This document shows, in pieces, positions 52,470 to 62,193 of a stretch of 64,000 nt of DNA. Source of the stretch: Streptomyces sp. SCSIO 75703 (GTDB lineage: Bacteria; Actinomycetota; Actinomycetes; Streptomycetales; Streptomycetaceae); the NCBI RefSeq assembly GCF_036607905.1, contig NZ_CP144555.1, positions 4,712,001 to 4,776,000 on the forward strand. Direction: 5' to 3'. A program made the translations under genes and the position numbers. Under the pieces are notes generated by a model. That model was not told where the DNA came from and ran no database searches. It was given only the letters and a program-made list of their open reading frames with translations. Each line of letters opens with the position of its first letter. Positions within the stretch are counted from its first letter, which is position 1.

Positions 52470-53337
52470 TCAGGCAGGGCTGATGGTCAGGCCGGTTTCG
52501 GCGAGGCAGCCGTCTATGAGGTGGCTGCGGTACTGGATGTGGCGTAGGCCGTGTCGGATGCAGTGGACGAGGTGTTCGGGGTGCTGAAGGCGACGTTGGA
52601 GAGCCAGCCGCGGCGCAGGAGGGACCAGATGCCTTCGACGGGGTTGAGGTCGGGTGCATAGGGCGGCAGGTAGTAGATGGTGAGCCAGTCCCGGGAGGTG
52701 GCGAACTCCCGTAGTCCGGCGGCCTTGTGGACGTTGAGGTTGTCCCAGACGAGCACGATCGGGCCGCCGAGCTGCTGGTGGGCGGCGATCAGCAGGTCCC
52801 GGTAGTCACGCCAGGAAAAGCTCTTGCGCCGGTCACGGTTGCCGTCGTCGTGGCGAGGCCGGTAGATCAGCCGTGACTGGTGGCCTGGTTTGTAGCAGGT
52901 CAGCGCCGCGATGGATATCCGTCTGCGGGAGCGGCCGCGGACCCGGACCACCGGGGTCCGGCCGCGTGGCGACCATGTCTTTGCGTGCGGCGGCGTCATG
53001 GAGAATCCGGCTTCGTCCTCGAAGACGAGCCAGGCTCCACGGGCCGCCGCGAGCCTTCCGCGCGGGGCCACACCTCCTTGACCCACCCCACGACCGCATC
53101 GTCATCCCGCTCCATCGCTCTGCGGGCCGGTACCTGACAGGACCAGCTGTTACGCACCAACAGCTTCCGCACACCCTGGATCGTGTACGTCAGATGGAAG
53201 CGTCGGCCGTTGACCGTCTTCACACGGGCCAGCGTCCAGCGCTGGTCCTTCCAGCCATGCGCGGCCGGTCCTTTGGCCAGCTCCGCCTCCAGCTGCGTGA
53301 ACTGCTGATCGCTCAGCCTCGGAGCGACGCCGGCCCC
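52470..53337 (-). pseudogene. Decayed IS630-family transposase
   Basis: Minus strand. The N-terminal part reads PRLSDQQFTQLEAELAKGPA and VRKLLVRNSWSCQVPARRAM in one frame. It moves to another at about 53,070 for the catalytic domain (ARGAWLVFEDEAGFSMTPPH, VLVWDNLNVHKAAGLREF, LPPYAPDLNPVEGIWSLLRR: the D-D-E triad). It shifts again near 52,580 to EHLVHCIRHGLRHIQYRSHL and a stop at 52470-52472. The first shift may be the programmed one of IS630 elements, but the second and the missing upstream helix-turn-helix, cut at about 53,337 by another IS fragment, indicate a dead copy. Confidence 0.8.
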
Positions 53338-53605
53338 TACGACCGCAAGGACCGTGGGCCGCATCGTGCAGCGTCGCGACGGCGGCTTCCGCTCGACGTG
53401 GGTCAAGGCAGGGACACGACCACCTGCGGTACCACTCTTCGTGGTGGTCTCGCGACGTTGGGTGGTGGAGAGGGTGTTCGCTTGGCTGGGACGGTGTCGC
53501 CGACTGTCGAAGGACTATGAGTACCTGCGGGTCAACTCAGAGAACGTCATCTACCTCGCCATGGCCATGCTTCTCCTTCGTCGCCTCGCAAGAACAGCCC
53601 GCTGA
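53337..53605 (+). pseudogene. C-terminal fragment of an IS5-family transposase
   Basis: Plus strand, about 85 codons ending at TGA 53603-53605. It reads SRRWVVERVFAWLGRCRRLS then KDYEYLRVNSENVIYLAMAM, the RRWVVER...W...RCRRL...DYE signature of IS5-group transposase C-termini. The N-terminal two thirds are gone, replaced by the truncated IS630 copy. A remnant only. Confidence 0.75.
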
Positions 53606-53640
53606 CAGGCTTTTCAGACGCCCTCAAACTCGCAGAGGTG

Positions 53641-53673
53641 AGCCCCAGTCGGCGGTTACAGCCGACTGGGGCT
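53641..53673. terminator. Strong hairpin in the IS cluster
   Basis: A perfect 13-bp stem AGCCCCAGTCGGC / GCCGACTGGGGCT with a seven-base loop, followed by TTCT. It looks like a factor-independent terminator, 36 bp past the transposase fragment's stop and about 90 bp before the next insertion sequence. Confidence 0.7.
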
Positions 53674-53760
53674 TCTGTGGTTTCAGTGATATCGAGGGGG
53701 CAATGGGGAAACGCGTCTGCAAATTTAAAGCCGTCTGGGGAGTGCGTTTGTGAGGCCTTT

Positions 53761-54658
53761 GAGCTCGTAACACGATCTTGTTGAAGTGGCCTGGTAGGCC
53801 GTGACCGATGTGAGGATTCGGCCGTTCGGAGGGTGTGACTACCCGGCCGTGGATCGTGGACGACGACTTGTGGGCGCTGATCGAACCGCTGCTGCCGCCC
53901 TGGCCCGAGCGGTCGCCGGGGCCACGACCGGTGGCGGACCGGCTGTGTCTGCAGGGCATCCTGTACGTGCTCCACAACGACATAGCCTGGCAACTCCTGC
54001 CCTTGGAGCTGGGGTTCGGCTCTGGACAGACCTCCTGGCGCCGCCTGGAACGGTGGCAGCGGGCCGGCGTCTTCGACCAGCTGCATCGCATCCTGCTCGC
54101 CGAGCTGAACGCGGCCGGCGAACTCGACTGGTCGCGGGCGTGCGTTGACGGCTCCCACATCCGCGCGAAAAAGGGGGTGCCGACACCGGTCCGTCGCCGG
54201 TCGACCGGCGCAAGACGGGCAGCAAATACCACCTGATCTGCGACGGTCGCGGCACCCCGCTGAAAGTCATCACGACTGCGGCCAACGTCAATGACGTCGC
54301 CCAGACCCTTGCCCTGGTCGACGGCATCCCGCCCGTGGCCGGACGGCCTGGCCGTCCGCGCCGCCGTCCCGAAGCCCTGCTCGGCGACAAGGGCTACGAC
54401 TCCAACCCGAACCGTGCCGAGCTGCGTCATCGGCGGATCCTGCCCGTCATCTCCCGCAAGGGATCACCGAACATCAAGGGCCTGGGCAAGCTCCGGTACG
54501 TCGTGGAGCAGACCTTCGCCCTGCTCCACCAGTTCAAGCGCCTCGCGGTCCGCTGGGAACGCCGCACCGAACTGCACGATGCCTTCGTCTCCCTGGCCTG
54601 CGGCCTGATCTGCTGGAGACGTCTCAAGAAGGCCCGATCATGATCGTGTTACGAGCTC
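53761..54658 (+). mobile_element. Complete IS5-family element (898 bp)
   Basis: Bounded by perfect 17-bp inverted repeats: GAGCTCGTAACACGATC at 53761-53777 and its reverse complement at 54642-54658. Both ends are flanked by TTT, a possible 3-bp target duplication, though chance is not excluded. The body carries one transposase in two frames joined by a probable -1 shift. The element looks structurally intact and recent compared with the decayed IS copies beside it. Confidence 0.9.
53835..54643 (+). CDS. IS5-family transposase, made by -1 ribosomal frameshift
   Basis: Frame 1 runs from 53835 (MTTRPWIVDDDLWALIEPLL) through VDGSHIRAKKG to a stop at 54236. At AAAAAGGGGG (54168-54177) a -1 shift joins it to GADTGPSPVDRRKTGSKYHL (frame 2). 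Frame 2 continues with CDGRGTPLKVITTAANVND, LLGDKGYDSN and LGKLRYVVEQTFALLHQFKR to a stop at 54643, completing the DDE motif (D in CVDGS, D in GDKGYDS, E in VVEQTF). Programmed -1 shifting on A-G slippery runs is known in IS5 (IS427 group). The two halves correspond to OrfA and the OrfAB fusion. Confidence 0.85.
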
Positions 54659-54692
54659 TTTGTGCGCCGTGACGGCAGTAGTTGACGGCAAC

Positions 54693-55810
54693 GTCAGCGG
54701 ACGAGGGCAGCGCAGGGTGGCGGTTCGTCGCCATCGCCGTTGGTTGCTTCGGTGATCGTGGGGCTTCCGAGGGCGGTGCCGAGGGTGTCGATGGCGTCGC
54801 GCTGGAGGCGGAGCCTGACGTGGGCGTAGACGGTGGCGGTGACGCCGATGTGGGCGTGGCCCAACAGCTCCTTGATGACGACAAGTTAGGCGCCTTGTTC
54901 CAGGAGCAGGGTGGCGGTGGTGTGGCGAAGGTCGTGGAATCGGATGCGGCGGAGGTCGGCCTTGCGGAGGAGTGTGAGGAAGGCGCGGGTGAGGTTGGTC
55001 GGGTCGATCGGTCGGCCCTGCGCGGTGGTGAGCACGTGTCCGTTGTGCTGCCATCTGGTGCCTACGGCCTCACGTTCGAGCTTCTGCTGCTCGTGGTGGA
55101 GCTTCAGCGACTGGACGCAGCGGGTGGGGAGTGCGATGCGGCGCTCGGAGGCCCGCGTCTTGGTAGGCAGTGTGGTGGTGAGCCCGCCGGTGCTGGTGCG
55201 CTGCAAGGTTCGGCGGATCGCGGCGGTGCCAGCGTCGAGGTCGAGGTCTTCCCAGCGCAGGCCGAGGAGTTCGCCCTTGCGGAGTCCGGTGTGCAGGGCG
55301 AGTTCAAACAGCGCGTGCAACCGGTGTCCGCGCGTGGCCACGAGGAACTGGGGGGCTTCGTCGGCGGTGAGGGGTTCAAAACGTCGGGGCCGTGGGGTGC
55401 CGGAGCGGACGTTGCGGGCGACGTTTCGCGGGATCTCTTCCTCGCGGACGGCGTGCTCCAGGGCGGACTTGAGCACGGAGTGCATGCAGGCGAGCGTCAA
55501 CGGGGAGAGCACCTTGTGGCAGCACTGGCCGGCGTCGCAGCAGCGAGGCTGGTCGCGTCGGACGCGATGCCGCGAGTGCAGCACTGGCAGGTGGTGCGGG
55601 GCCGGTTGAGCCGGGTGCGGATGTCCTGGCGGTGAGCTTGGCGAGGGCGTCGGTGCGGGTGGTGCCGTAGACGCGGACGCGCTTTCGGGTGCTGCCGGGG
55701 GCGAGGACGTATCCGGCGGCTTCCCAGCGGCCGTCCTTGCGCTGGTAGACGGTTCCGTCGCCGTTGGCGCGCACGCGGCGGGAGGCAGGGGTGTCGCGGG
55801 GCGTGGTCAT
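54693..55810 (-). pseudogene. Integrase of a decayed actinomycete integrative element
   Basis: Tyrosine recombinase on the minus strand, start at ATG complement 55808-55810 (MTTPRDTPASRRVRANGDGT, YQRKDGRWEAAGYV). An apparent internal deletion and frameshifts follow after AKLTA. The zinc-cysteine region (CQCCTRGI, QPRCC, GQCCHK) and the catalytic domain remain (FELALHTGLRKGELLGLRWE, RIRFHDLRHTTATLL). An in-frame TAA at about 54,885 replaces a sense codon (probably GAA) just before LVVIKELLGHAHIGVTATVY. The frame is otherwise open to a stop at 54693. Typical pSAM2-like element integrase, now inactive. Confidence 0.8.
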
Positions 55811-56035
55811 CAGGCGGCTTCCTGTTCGAGGCGGGTGCGGATGAAGTCGGTGAGGGAGTGGGCGGGGATGCGGCGGGCGCGGCCGAGGGTGATCGAGAGG
55901 AGCTGCTTGGTGCGGAGCAGGTCGTAAACGGCGGAACGGCCGAGCTGGAGCCGGCGTGACCTGGGGCACGGTCAGCAGTTCTTCCGCCGTACTCCAGTCC
56001 CCGCCGGGCCGGGCCGGGTTCCTGCGCGTTCATCC
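55809..56035 (-). pseudogene. Excisionase-like (MerR/HTH_17) remnant
   Basis: Start at ATG complement 56033-56035. The correct reading needs two frame changes: MNAQEPGPARRG, then WSTAEELLTVPQVT, then RLQLGRSAVYDLLRTKQLLS and ITLGRARRIPAHSLTDFIR to a stop overlapping the integrase start. This is the standard excisionase of pSAM2-type elements, a small HTH_17 DNA-binding protein that directs excision. The frameshifts indicate inactivation. Confidence 0.7.
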
Positions 56036-56285
56036 GCAGCCCCCTTCGGCGATGAACTGGCGTTCCCGTTCCCGGTGGTGCCAGACGGCGGCTGCGAGGG
56101 GCGCGTTGCCGGGGCTGTAGCCCGAGCCCTGGTAAGCCCAGTGGCCGACGACGAGGGTGGTGTCCGGGTCGGGCTCGGGCAGGCCGGCGTGGACGCGGGC
56201 CTGTGCGGTGCGCCAGGCGCGGCGGGCGTCGCGCAGCGCGCCCAGGGTGGTGGAGTAGCTGAGGGCCGGCCCGGCTATCGGTCGT
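56032..56285 (-). pseudogene. C-terminal remnant of RepSA-type replication initiator
   Basis: About 80 codons on the minus strand: ALSYSTTLGALRDARRAW, LVVGHWAYQGSGYSPGN and VWHHRERERQF, stop overlapping the excisionase start. GHWxYxGSGYxxxG is characteristic of the end of RepSA-like rolling-circle initiators of actinomycete integrative and conjugative elements. The upstream four fifths are missing. The order repSA-xis-int on one strand is that of pSAM2-like elements, supporting the identification. Between this fragment and the acetyltransferase gene (to 56,537) I see no supported gene. Confidence 0.65.
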
Positions 56286-56537
56286 CAGGTCGCTGGGCGA
56301 CGTGATGGACCGCGTGGCGAACAGCCGGGAGCCATCTCGGGTGATGACGGTGGCCCCGGCGGGCACACCCGGTCGCTTCGCCTTGTCGACCGCACGCCTG
56401 GTGCGTGTCGCCACCGTACCGGCACCGTGTCGGCGGGGGCGGGGAACGACGCGTGCCGGGTCACCGGGGGCGCACGTGCCCCGACCGTCCGGACAAACGC
56501 ATGGCCGGGGCCGAGCCGACGCGGCAGGATGCCCCGC

Positions 56538-57098
56538 ATGACCTTGCCCACTCCCGAGCTGCGCACCGCCCGCCTGCGACTGCGGCCGTTCACCGACGCC
56601 GACGCGGCGCCGCTCTACGCACTGCACAGCAGTGCTCACGTGCTGCGTTATTGGGACTCCCCGCCGTGGAGCGAACCGGCCCGCGCCCAGCGCTTCATCG
56701 CGATCTGCCGGACGATCGAGGAGGAGGGCACGGGAGCGCGGCTGGCCGTCGACCGCGCCTCCGACGGCGCGTTCATCGGCTGGTGCGGCCTGACCGGTTG
56801 GAACCCGAACTTCCGCAGCGCGTCCCTGGGCTACGTCTTCGACCCCGCCGCGTGGGGTCACGGCTACGCCACGGAGACCGCGCACGCCGTCCTGCGGTGG
56901 GCGTTCGACACCCTGGACCTGAACCGCGTCCAGGCCGAGACCGACACCCGCAACGTGGCGTCCGCCCGGGTCCTGGAGAAGCTCGGTTTCGTCCGCGAAG
57001 GCACCCTGCGCGAGGACTGCGTCGTCAACGGCGATGTCTCCGACTCCTGGGTCTTCGGCCTCCTCCGCCGCGAGTGGCACCCCACTGCCGGCCGCTAG
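56538..57098 (+). CDS. GNAT-family N-acetyltransferase (RimJ/RimL type)
   Basis: A 186-residue protein from ATG 56538 (MTLPTPELRTARLRLRPFTD). RimJ/RimL-like motifs: LRYWDSPPWSEP, LGYVFDPAAWGHGYATETAH (acetyl-CoA loop), DLNRVQAETDTRNVASARVL, EKLGFVREGTLRED. It probably acetylates a protein N-terminus or a small amine. It is located at the edge of the accessory block and could belong to either side. Confidence 0.88.
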   Translation: MTLPTPELRTARLRLRPFTDADAAPLYALHSSAHVLRYWDSPPWSEPARAQRFIAICRTIEEEGTGARLAVDRASDGAFIGWCGLTGWNPNFRSASLGYVFDPAAWGHGYATETAHAVLRWAFDTLDLNRVQAETDTRNVASARVLEKLGFVREGTLREDCVVNGDVSDSWVFGLLRREWHPTAGR

Positions 57099-57381
57099 GT
57101 GTGCTGTTCCGGGACGCCGGAGCATCCCATGGCTCACGGGGCCCGCCTGGAGCGGCACCCCTCTCATCGGCGCGCGGGTGCCGTCGCTTCTCCTGAACGC
57201 CGGATACGCCGCGATCGCGACACGGCGGAGCGGGCAGCGGTGAGATGGGGGGCCGGCTGGGTACCGCGATCCGTTGTGGCGCGTCGCCGGAGAACTGCCT
57301 CGCCGGAGACCGTCTGCCTACGGCGGTCACGGGGGCGCGCGGAATCCTGGCAGGTTCCTTGACGGCCACCGCAGACCGCCC

Positions 57382-58167
57382 CTAGCTCAAGCCGCCGTTG
57401 CTCTGGAGGAGTTGGGCGTTGAGCCATTGGCCTTCGGGGGAGCAGAGGAAGGCGACCAGGTGGGCGGTGTCCTGGGGGGTGCCCAGGCGGCGTAGGGGGG
57501 TGCGACGGGTGAGTTCGTCGCGGAGGTCCGCCGTCATCCAGCCGGTGTCCACCGGGCCCGGGTTGACCGCGTTGGCGGTGATGCCCAGATGAGCGAGTTC
57601 GTGCGCGGCGGCCAGGGTGATGCGGTCCAGGGCGCCCTTGCCGGCGCCGTAGGGGAGGTTTCCCACGGTGTGGTCGCTGGTCAGGCTGATGATCCGGCCG
57701 CTGCCCCAGGTGCCGGAGAAGCGGCGGCCGAACTCGCGGATCAGCAGCCACGGCGCTCGGGCGTTGACCGCGAAGTGCCGGTCGAAGCTGTCCAGGGTGG
57801 TGTCCAGCAGGCCGGAGTCGACCGACTCGCAGTGGCACATCACCAGGGCCGTCACCGGGCCCAGGGCGCTCTCCACCTCGTCGAAGAGGCGCGCCGGTGT
57901 CTCCGGGTCCGCGAGGTCGGCCTCGACGGCCAGCGTCGCCGCTCCGTGCCCGGCCAGTTCCCCGGCGATCGTCCGCCGGGCCTCCGGTTCGCCGCCCCAG
58001 GTCATGCGGTCGTCGTAGGGCGTCCAGCAGGTGAAGGCGATGTCCCAGCCCGACTCGGCCAGCCGCCGGGCGATGCCCGCGCCGATGCCCACCGTGCGGC
58101 CCACGCCGGTGATCAGGGCCAGGGGGCGGGGGACGGGGTGGGTGGGGTCGGGCTGCCGTGTCGTCAC
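57382..58167 (-). CDS. Short-chain dehydrogenase/reductase
   Basis: About 261 residues from GTG at the complement of 58165-58167 (VTTRQPDPTHPVPRPLALIT); the frame continues 20 codons further up, and no clear ribosome binding site decides the start. It shows a Rossmann opening ITGVGRTVGIGAGIARRLAE, a D-L-A-D motif, an N-A-R segment (HFAVNARAPW), and LTSDHTVGNLPYGAGKGALD. The catalytic triad position is unusual, with Tyr in LPYGAGK (Y-x-x-x-K) retained. NAD(P)-dependent oxidoreductase with unknown substrate. Confidence 0.88.
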   Translation of the reverse strand: MTTRQPDPTHPVPRPLALITGVGRTVGIGAGIARRLAESGWDIAFTCWTPYDDRMTWGGEPEARRTIAGELAGHGAATLAVEADLADPETPARLFDEVESALGPVTALVMCHCESVDSGLLDTTLDSFDRHFAVNARAPWLLIREFGRRFSGTWGSGRIISLTSDHTVGNLPYGAGKGALDRITLAAAHELAHLGITANAVNPGPVDTGWMTADLRDELTRRTPLRRLGTPQDTAHLVAFLCSPEGQWLNAQLLQSNGGLS

Positions 58168-58288
58168 AGAGGGAGATCGTCGGTGGAGGCGGGTCTTCGT
58201 GGCAACCGTTTTTCCGCGCGCCCCCACCCACCTGTGCCGGCCCGTCGTGCCTCGTCCGCCTCCACGGCGCCCCGCCCGCCCCGCCGCG

Positions 58289-58642
58289 TCAGCCCGCGGT
58301 CAGCGTCTCCCGTACCGTGCCGTCCGGGGCCGCCACCAGGACCGTGGTCTGGGCGCCGCCCAGGTCGCGGACCGCGGCCAGGTCCTCGGGGGACGCCGTC
58401 TCCGCGTCCGTCACCACGGTCGCCGCTTCCAGGGAGGTCGCGCCGGACGCGACCGCCATCGCCACGGCGGTGCGCAGGGCGCTGAGCTTCAGGGAGTCCA
58501 GGGCGACGGTGCCGGCGACGTAGGTGCGGCCGGTCTCGTCGCGTACGGCGGCGCCCTCGGGGACGCCGTTGCGGGCCCGGGTGGTCCGGGCCAGGGTGAT
58601 GATCTTGCGGTCCTCGGGGTCGAGCGCGCTGCTGTCGGTCAT
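58289..58642 (-). CDS. Cytidine deaminase-like protein lacking zinc ligands
   Basis: A 117-residue protein from ATG at the complement of 58640-58642 (MTDSSALDPEDRKIITLART). The fold pattern of cytidine deaminase is visible (DETGRTYVAGTVALDSLKLS, ALRTAVAMAVASGATSLEAA). However, the catalytic (C/H)AE is replaced by DSLKLSA and no P-C-x-x-C pair is present. It therefore cannot be a classic zinc-dependent deaminase and may be a binding or structural relative. It sits upstream-proximal to the ybeY/phoH cluster in the same orientation. Confidence 0.7.
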   Translation of the reverse strand: MTDSSALDPEDRKIITLARTTRARNGVPEGAAVRDETGRTYVAGTVALDSLKLSALRTAVAMAVASGATSLEAATVVTDAETASPEDLAAVRDLGGAQTTVLVAAPDGTVRETLTAG

Positions 58643-58788
58643 GAGCCGAGCATACGTAGCGGCCGGGGGGCCGGTCACCGCCCGGTCGGCCGACCCCCGC
58701 CGCCGTCACCGGCGACCAGGTCTGGCCACGGGCCGCCGCCCCCGGCCGCCGTCACCCGCCCCGGCCACCAGGTCTGGCCACCCTCCCC

Positions 58789-58884
58789 GGCGCCCGCCCC
58801 GGTACCCGCCCCGGCACTCGCCCCGGCACCCGTCCCGGCACCCGTCCCGGCACTCGCCCCGGCACCCGCCCCGGCGCCCGCCCC
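58789..58884. repeat. Eight tandem 12-bp repeats
   Basis: Eight head-to-tail 12-bp units of the form GG(C/T)(A/G)C(C/T)CG(C/T)CCC lie between the cytidine-deaminase-like and MmcQ genes. The 307-bp gap holds no gene. The unit can code for Pro-Gly or Arg-rich tetrapeptides, but no frame starts sensibly. Confidence 0.7.
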
Positions 58885-58949
58885 GGCCACCGGCCGCCGC
58901 GGGTCCGCCCCCCCCCGCCACCCGCCCCCGACGTGGGCAAGGGGTGGCG

Positions 58950-59309
58950 CTACCCCCGTCCCAGCCGGAGTCGTTCCGCGCGGGGCAGGCCGGCCACCAC
59001 CAGGTCGTAGGAGTCCTCCACCAGTTCGCGGACGAGGCGGGCGGGGAGGGCGCCGTCGGCGGTGACGGTGTTCCAGTGGCGCTTGTTCATGTGGTAGCCC
59101 GGCACGATCAGGCCCGCGTACTCGGCGCGCAGCCGTACCGCGTCGTCCGGGTCGCACTTGAGGTTGACCGTCAGCGGGCGCGCGTCCAGGCGGGACAGGG
59201 CGAACATCTTGCCCAGCACCTTGAAGACCGACGCCTCCGGTCCGAAGGGGAACTCCTCCACCGCCGCGTTGAACGACAGGCAGAACGCGCGCAGTCCCTC
59301 GGGTGTCAC
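58950..59309 (-). CDS. MmcQ/YjbR-family DNA-binding protein
   Basis: A 119-residue protein with GTG at the complement of 59307-59309, overlapping the CBS protein stop by four bases (GTGA). It shows the MmcQ-like CyaY-type fold: AFCLSFNAAVEEFPFGPEAS, VFKVLGKMFALSRL, VNLKCDPDDAVRLRAEYAG and VPGYHMNKRHWNTV. Members bind double-stranded DNA non-specifically. It is the last gene of a phoH-ybeY-CBS-mmcQ operon. Confidence 0.9.
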   Translation of the reverse strand: MTPEGLRAFCLSFNAAVEEFPFGPEASVFKVLGKMFALSRLDARPLTVNLKCDPDDAVRLRAEYAGLIVPGYHMNKRHWNTVTADGALPARLVRELVEDSYDLVVAGLPRAERLRLGRG

Positions 59310-60607
59310 TCCGCGGCCTCCGTCGTCTCGGGGGCCGTCGTGCCGACCGGCTCCACCAGCACCGTCACGATCTTGTTCCGCCGGCCCGCCGCGGACTCCG
59401 CGGTCAGCCGCAGTCGCCGCCCGTCGGGCAGTTCGACCACGGCCGAGGCGCCCGCGATCGGCACCCGGCCGAGCGCCTTCGCCAGCAGGCCGCCGACCGT
59501 CTCCACGTCCTCGTCGTCGAACTCCAGGCCGTACAGCTCGCCCAGGTCGCCCAGGTCCAGCCGGGAGGTGACCCGGAACCGGCCCTCGCCGAGGACCTCC
59601 ACCGGCGGCAGCTCCCGGTCGTACTCGTCGGTGATCTCGCCGACGATCTCCTCCAGGACGTCCTCGATGGTGACGATGCCGGCCGTGCCGCCGTACTCGT
59701 CGATGACGACGGCGACGTGCTTGTGCTCCTTCTGCATCTCGCGCAGCAGGTCGCCCGCGTTCTTCGTGTCCGGTACGAAGTAGGCGGGCCGCATCGCGGT
59801 GGAGACCAGCTCGTTCTCCGCGTCGCGGTTGATGTGGGTGCGGCGGACCAGGTCCTTGAGGTAGACGACGCCCACCACGTCGTCCTCGCTGTCGCCGGTC
59901 ACCGGGATGCGGGAGAAACCGGAGCGCAGGGCGAGGGTGAGCGCCTGCCGGATGGTCTTGTACCGCTCGATGACCACGAGGTCGGTGCGCGGCACCATCA
60001 CCTCGCGCACCAGCGTGTCGCCCAGTTCGAAGACCGAGTGCACCATCTTGCGCTCCTCGGCCTCGATCAGGGACTCCTTCTCCGCGAGGTCGACCAGCGC
60101 GCGCAGTTCCGCCTCCGACGCGAACGGCCCCCGGCGGAAGCCCCGCCCGGGGGTGAACGCGTTGCCGAGGAGGATCAGCAGCGAGGGCACCGGGCCCATG
60201 ATCCGGTCGAGCGGCACCAGGACGTACGCCGCCGCCGTCGCGGTGTTCAGCGGGTGCTGGCGGCCGATGGTGCGCGGGGAGACCCCGACGGCGACGTACG
60301 ACACCAGCACCATCACGGCGATGGCGATCACCAGTGCCTTGGCGGTGCCGTCGAACTCGCGCAGGCAGGCGTAGGTGACCAGCGCGGCGGCGGCCATCTC
60401 GCAGGCCACCCGGACCAGCAGCGCCACGTTGAGGTAGCGGGTGGGGTCGGCGGCGACGCGGGCCAGTCGGGCGCTGCCGCGCCGCCCGGACCGTACGGCC
60501 TCCTCGGCGCGGAAGCTGGAGACCCGCGCGAGTCCCGCCTCCGCGCACGCGGCGAGCCAGGCGACCACCACCAGGGCGACCGCCCCGGCGATGAGGGAGG
60601 GACTCAT
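59306..60607 (-). CDS. CBS-domain membrane protein (hemolysin C/CorC family)
   Basis: A 433-residue protein with ATG at the complement of 60605-60607, overlapping the ybeY stop. An N-terminal DUF21 transmembrane block (SLIAGAVALVVVAWLAACAE, ALVIAIAVMVLVSYVAVGVS) is followed by a CBS pair (MVPRTDLVVIERYKTIRQAL, SGFSRIPVTGDSEDDVVGVV; KHVAVVIDEYGGTAGIVTIE) and a C-terminal CorC/HlyC domain. Such proteins are linked to Mg/Co efflux or transport; the old name hemolysin is misleading. Gene order next to ybeY is conserved in actinobacteria. Confidence 0.92.
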   Translation of the reverse strand: MSPSLIAGAVALVVVAWLAACAEAGLARVSSFRAEEAVRSGRRGSARLARVAADPTRYLNVALLVRVACEMAAAALVTYACLREFDGTAKALVIAIAVMVLVSYVAVGVSPRTIGRQHPLNTATAAAYVLVPLDRIMGPVPSLLILLGNAFTPGRGFRRGPFASEAELRALVDLAEKESLIEAEERKMVHSVFELGDTLVREVMVPRTDLVVIERYKTIRQALTLALRSGFSRIPVTGDSEDDVVGVVYLKDLVRRTHINRDAENELVSTAMRPAYFVPDTKNAGDLLREMQKEHKHVAVVIDEYGGTAGIVTIEDVLEEIVGEITDEYDRELPPVEVLGEGRFRVTSRLDLGDLGELYGLEFDDEDVETVGGLLAKALGRVPIAGASAVVELPDGRRLRLTAESAAGRRNKIVTVLVEPVGTTAPETTEAAE

Positions 60608-61101
60608 GACACGGTCGGCGCCGGGGACGGGCCGGTCAGGCCACGCTCCGCGCGCCAGCCGTCCACGATGGCGGCCTGGAGGCCGAACATCTCGGCCTTC
60701 TCGTCGGGCTCCTCGTGGTCGTAGCCGAGGAGGTGCAGCACACCGTGGACGGTGAGCAGTTGCAACTCCTCGTCCATGGTGTGCCGGGTCGGCGCCTCCT
60801 CGCCCTGGCGGGCGGCGACCTCCGGGCACAGGACGATGTCGCCGAGGAGCCCCTGCGGGGGCTCCTCCTCGTCCTTGGCCGGCGGGCGCAGCTCGTCCAT
60901 CGGGAAGGACATGACATCGGTGGGTCCGGGCAGGTCCATCCACTGGATGTGGAGCTGCTCCATGGCGTCGGCGTCCACGACGATCACCGAGAGTTCGGAG
61001 AGCGGGTGGATGCGCATCCGCGTGAGCGCGTAGCGGGCGATGTCGAGGATCGCCTGCTCGTCGACCTCGGTTCCGGATTCGTTGTTGACGTCGATCGACA
61101 T
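60604..61101 (-). CDS. ybeY: Endoribonuclease YbeY (rRNA maturation)
   Basis: A 165-residue protein with ATG at the complement of 61099-61101 (MSIDVNNESGTEVDEQAILD). The zinc motif HGVLHLLGYDH and the LPGPTDVMSFPMDE segment identify YbeY, which processes 16S rRNA 3' ends and takes part in ribosome quality control. The stop overlaps the CBS protein start; phoH ends 12 bp upstream. Confidence 0.96.
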   Translation of the reverse strand: MSIDVNNESGTEVDEQAILDIARYALTRMRIHPLSELSVIVVDADAMEQLHIQWMDLPGPTDVMSFPMDELRPPAKDEEEPPQGLLGDIVLCPEVAARQGEEAPTRHTMDEELQLLTVHGVLHLLGYDHEEPDEKAEMFGLQAAIVDGWRAERGLTGPSPAPTVS

Positions 61102-61113
61102 GGTCGTGCTGGT

Positions 61114-62193
<1,080 letters not shown>

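Noticed and set aside
56285..56537. Short minus-strand frame with RDGSRLFATRSITSPSDLTT before the acetyltransferase gene
   Set aside because: It looks partly protein-like but lacks a start, has no recognised family and may be only another fragment of the decayed element.
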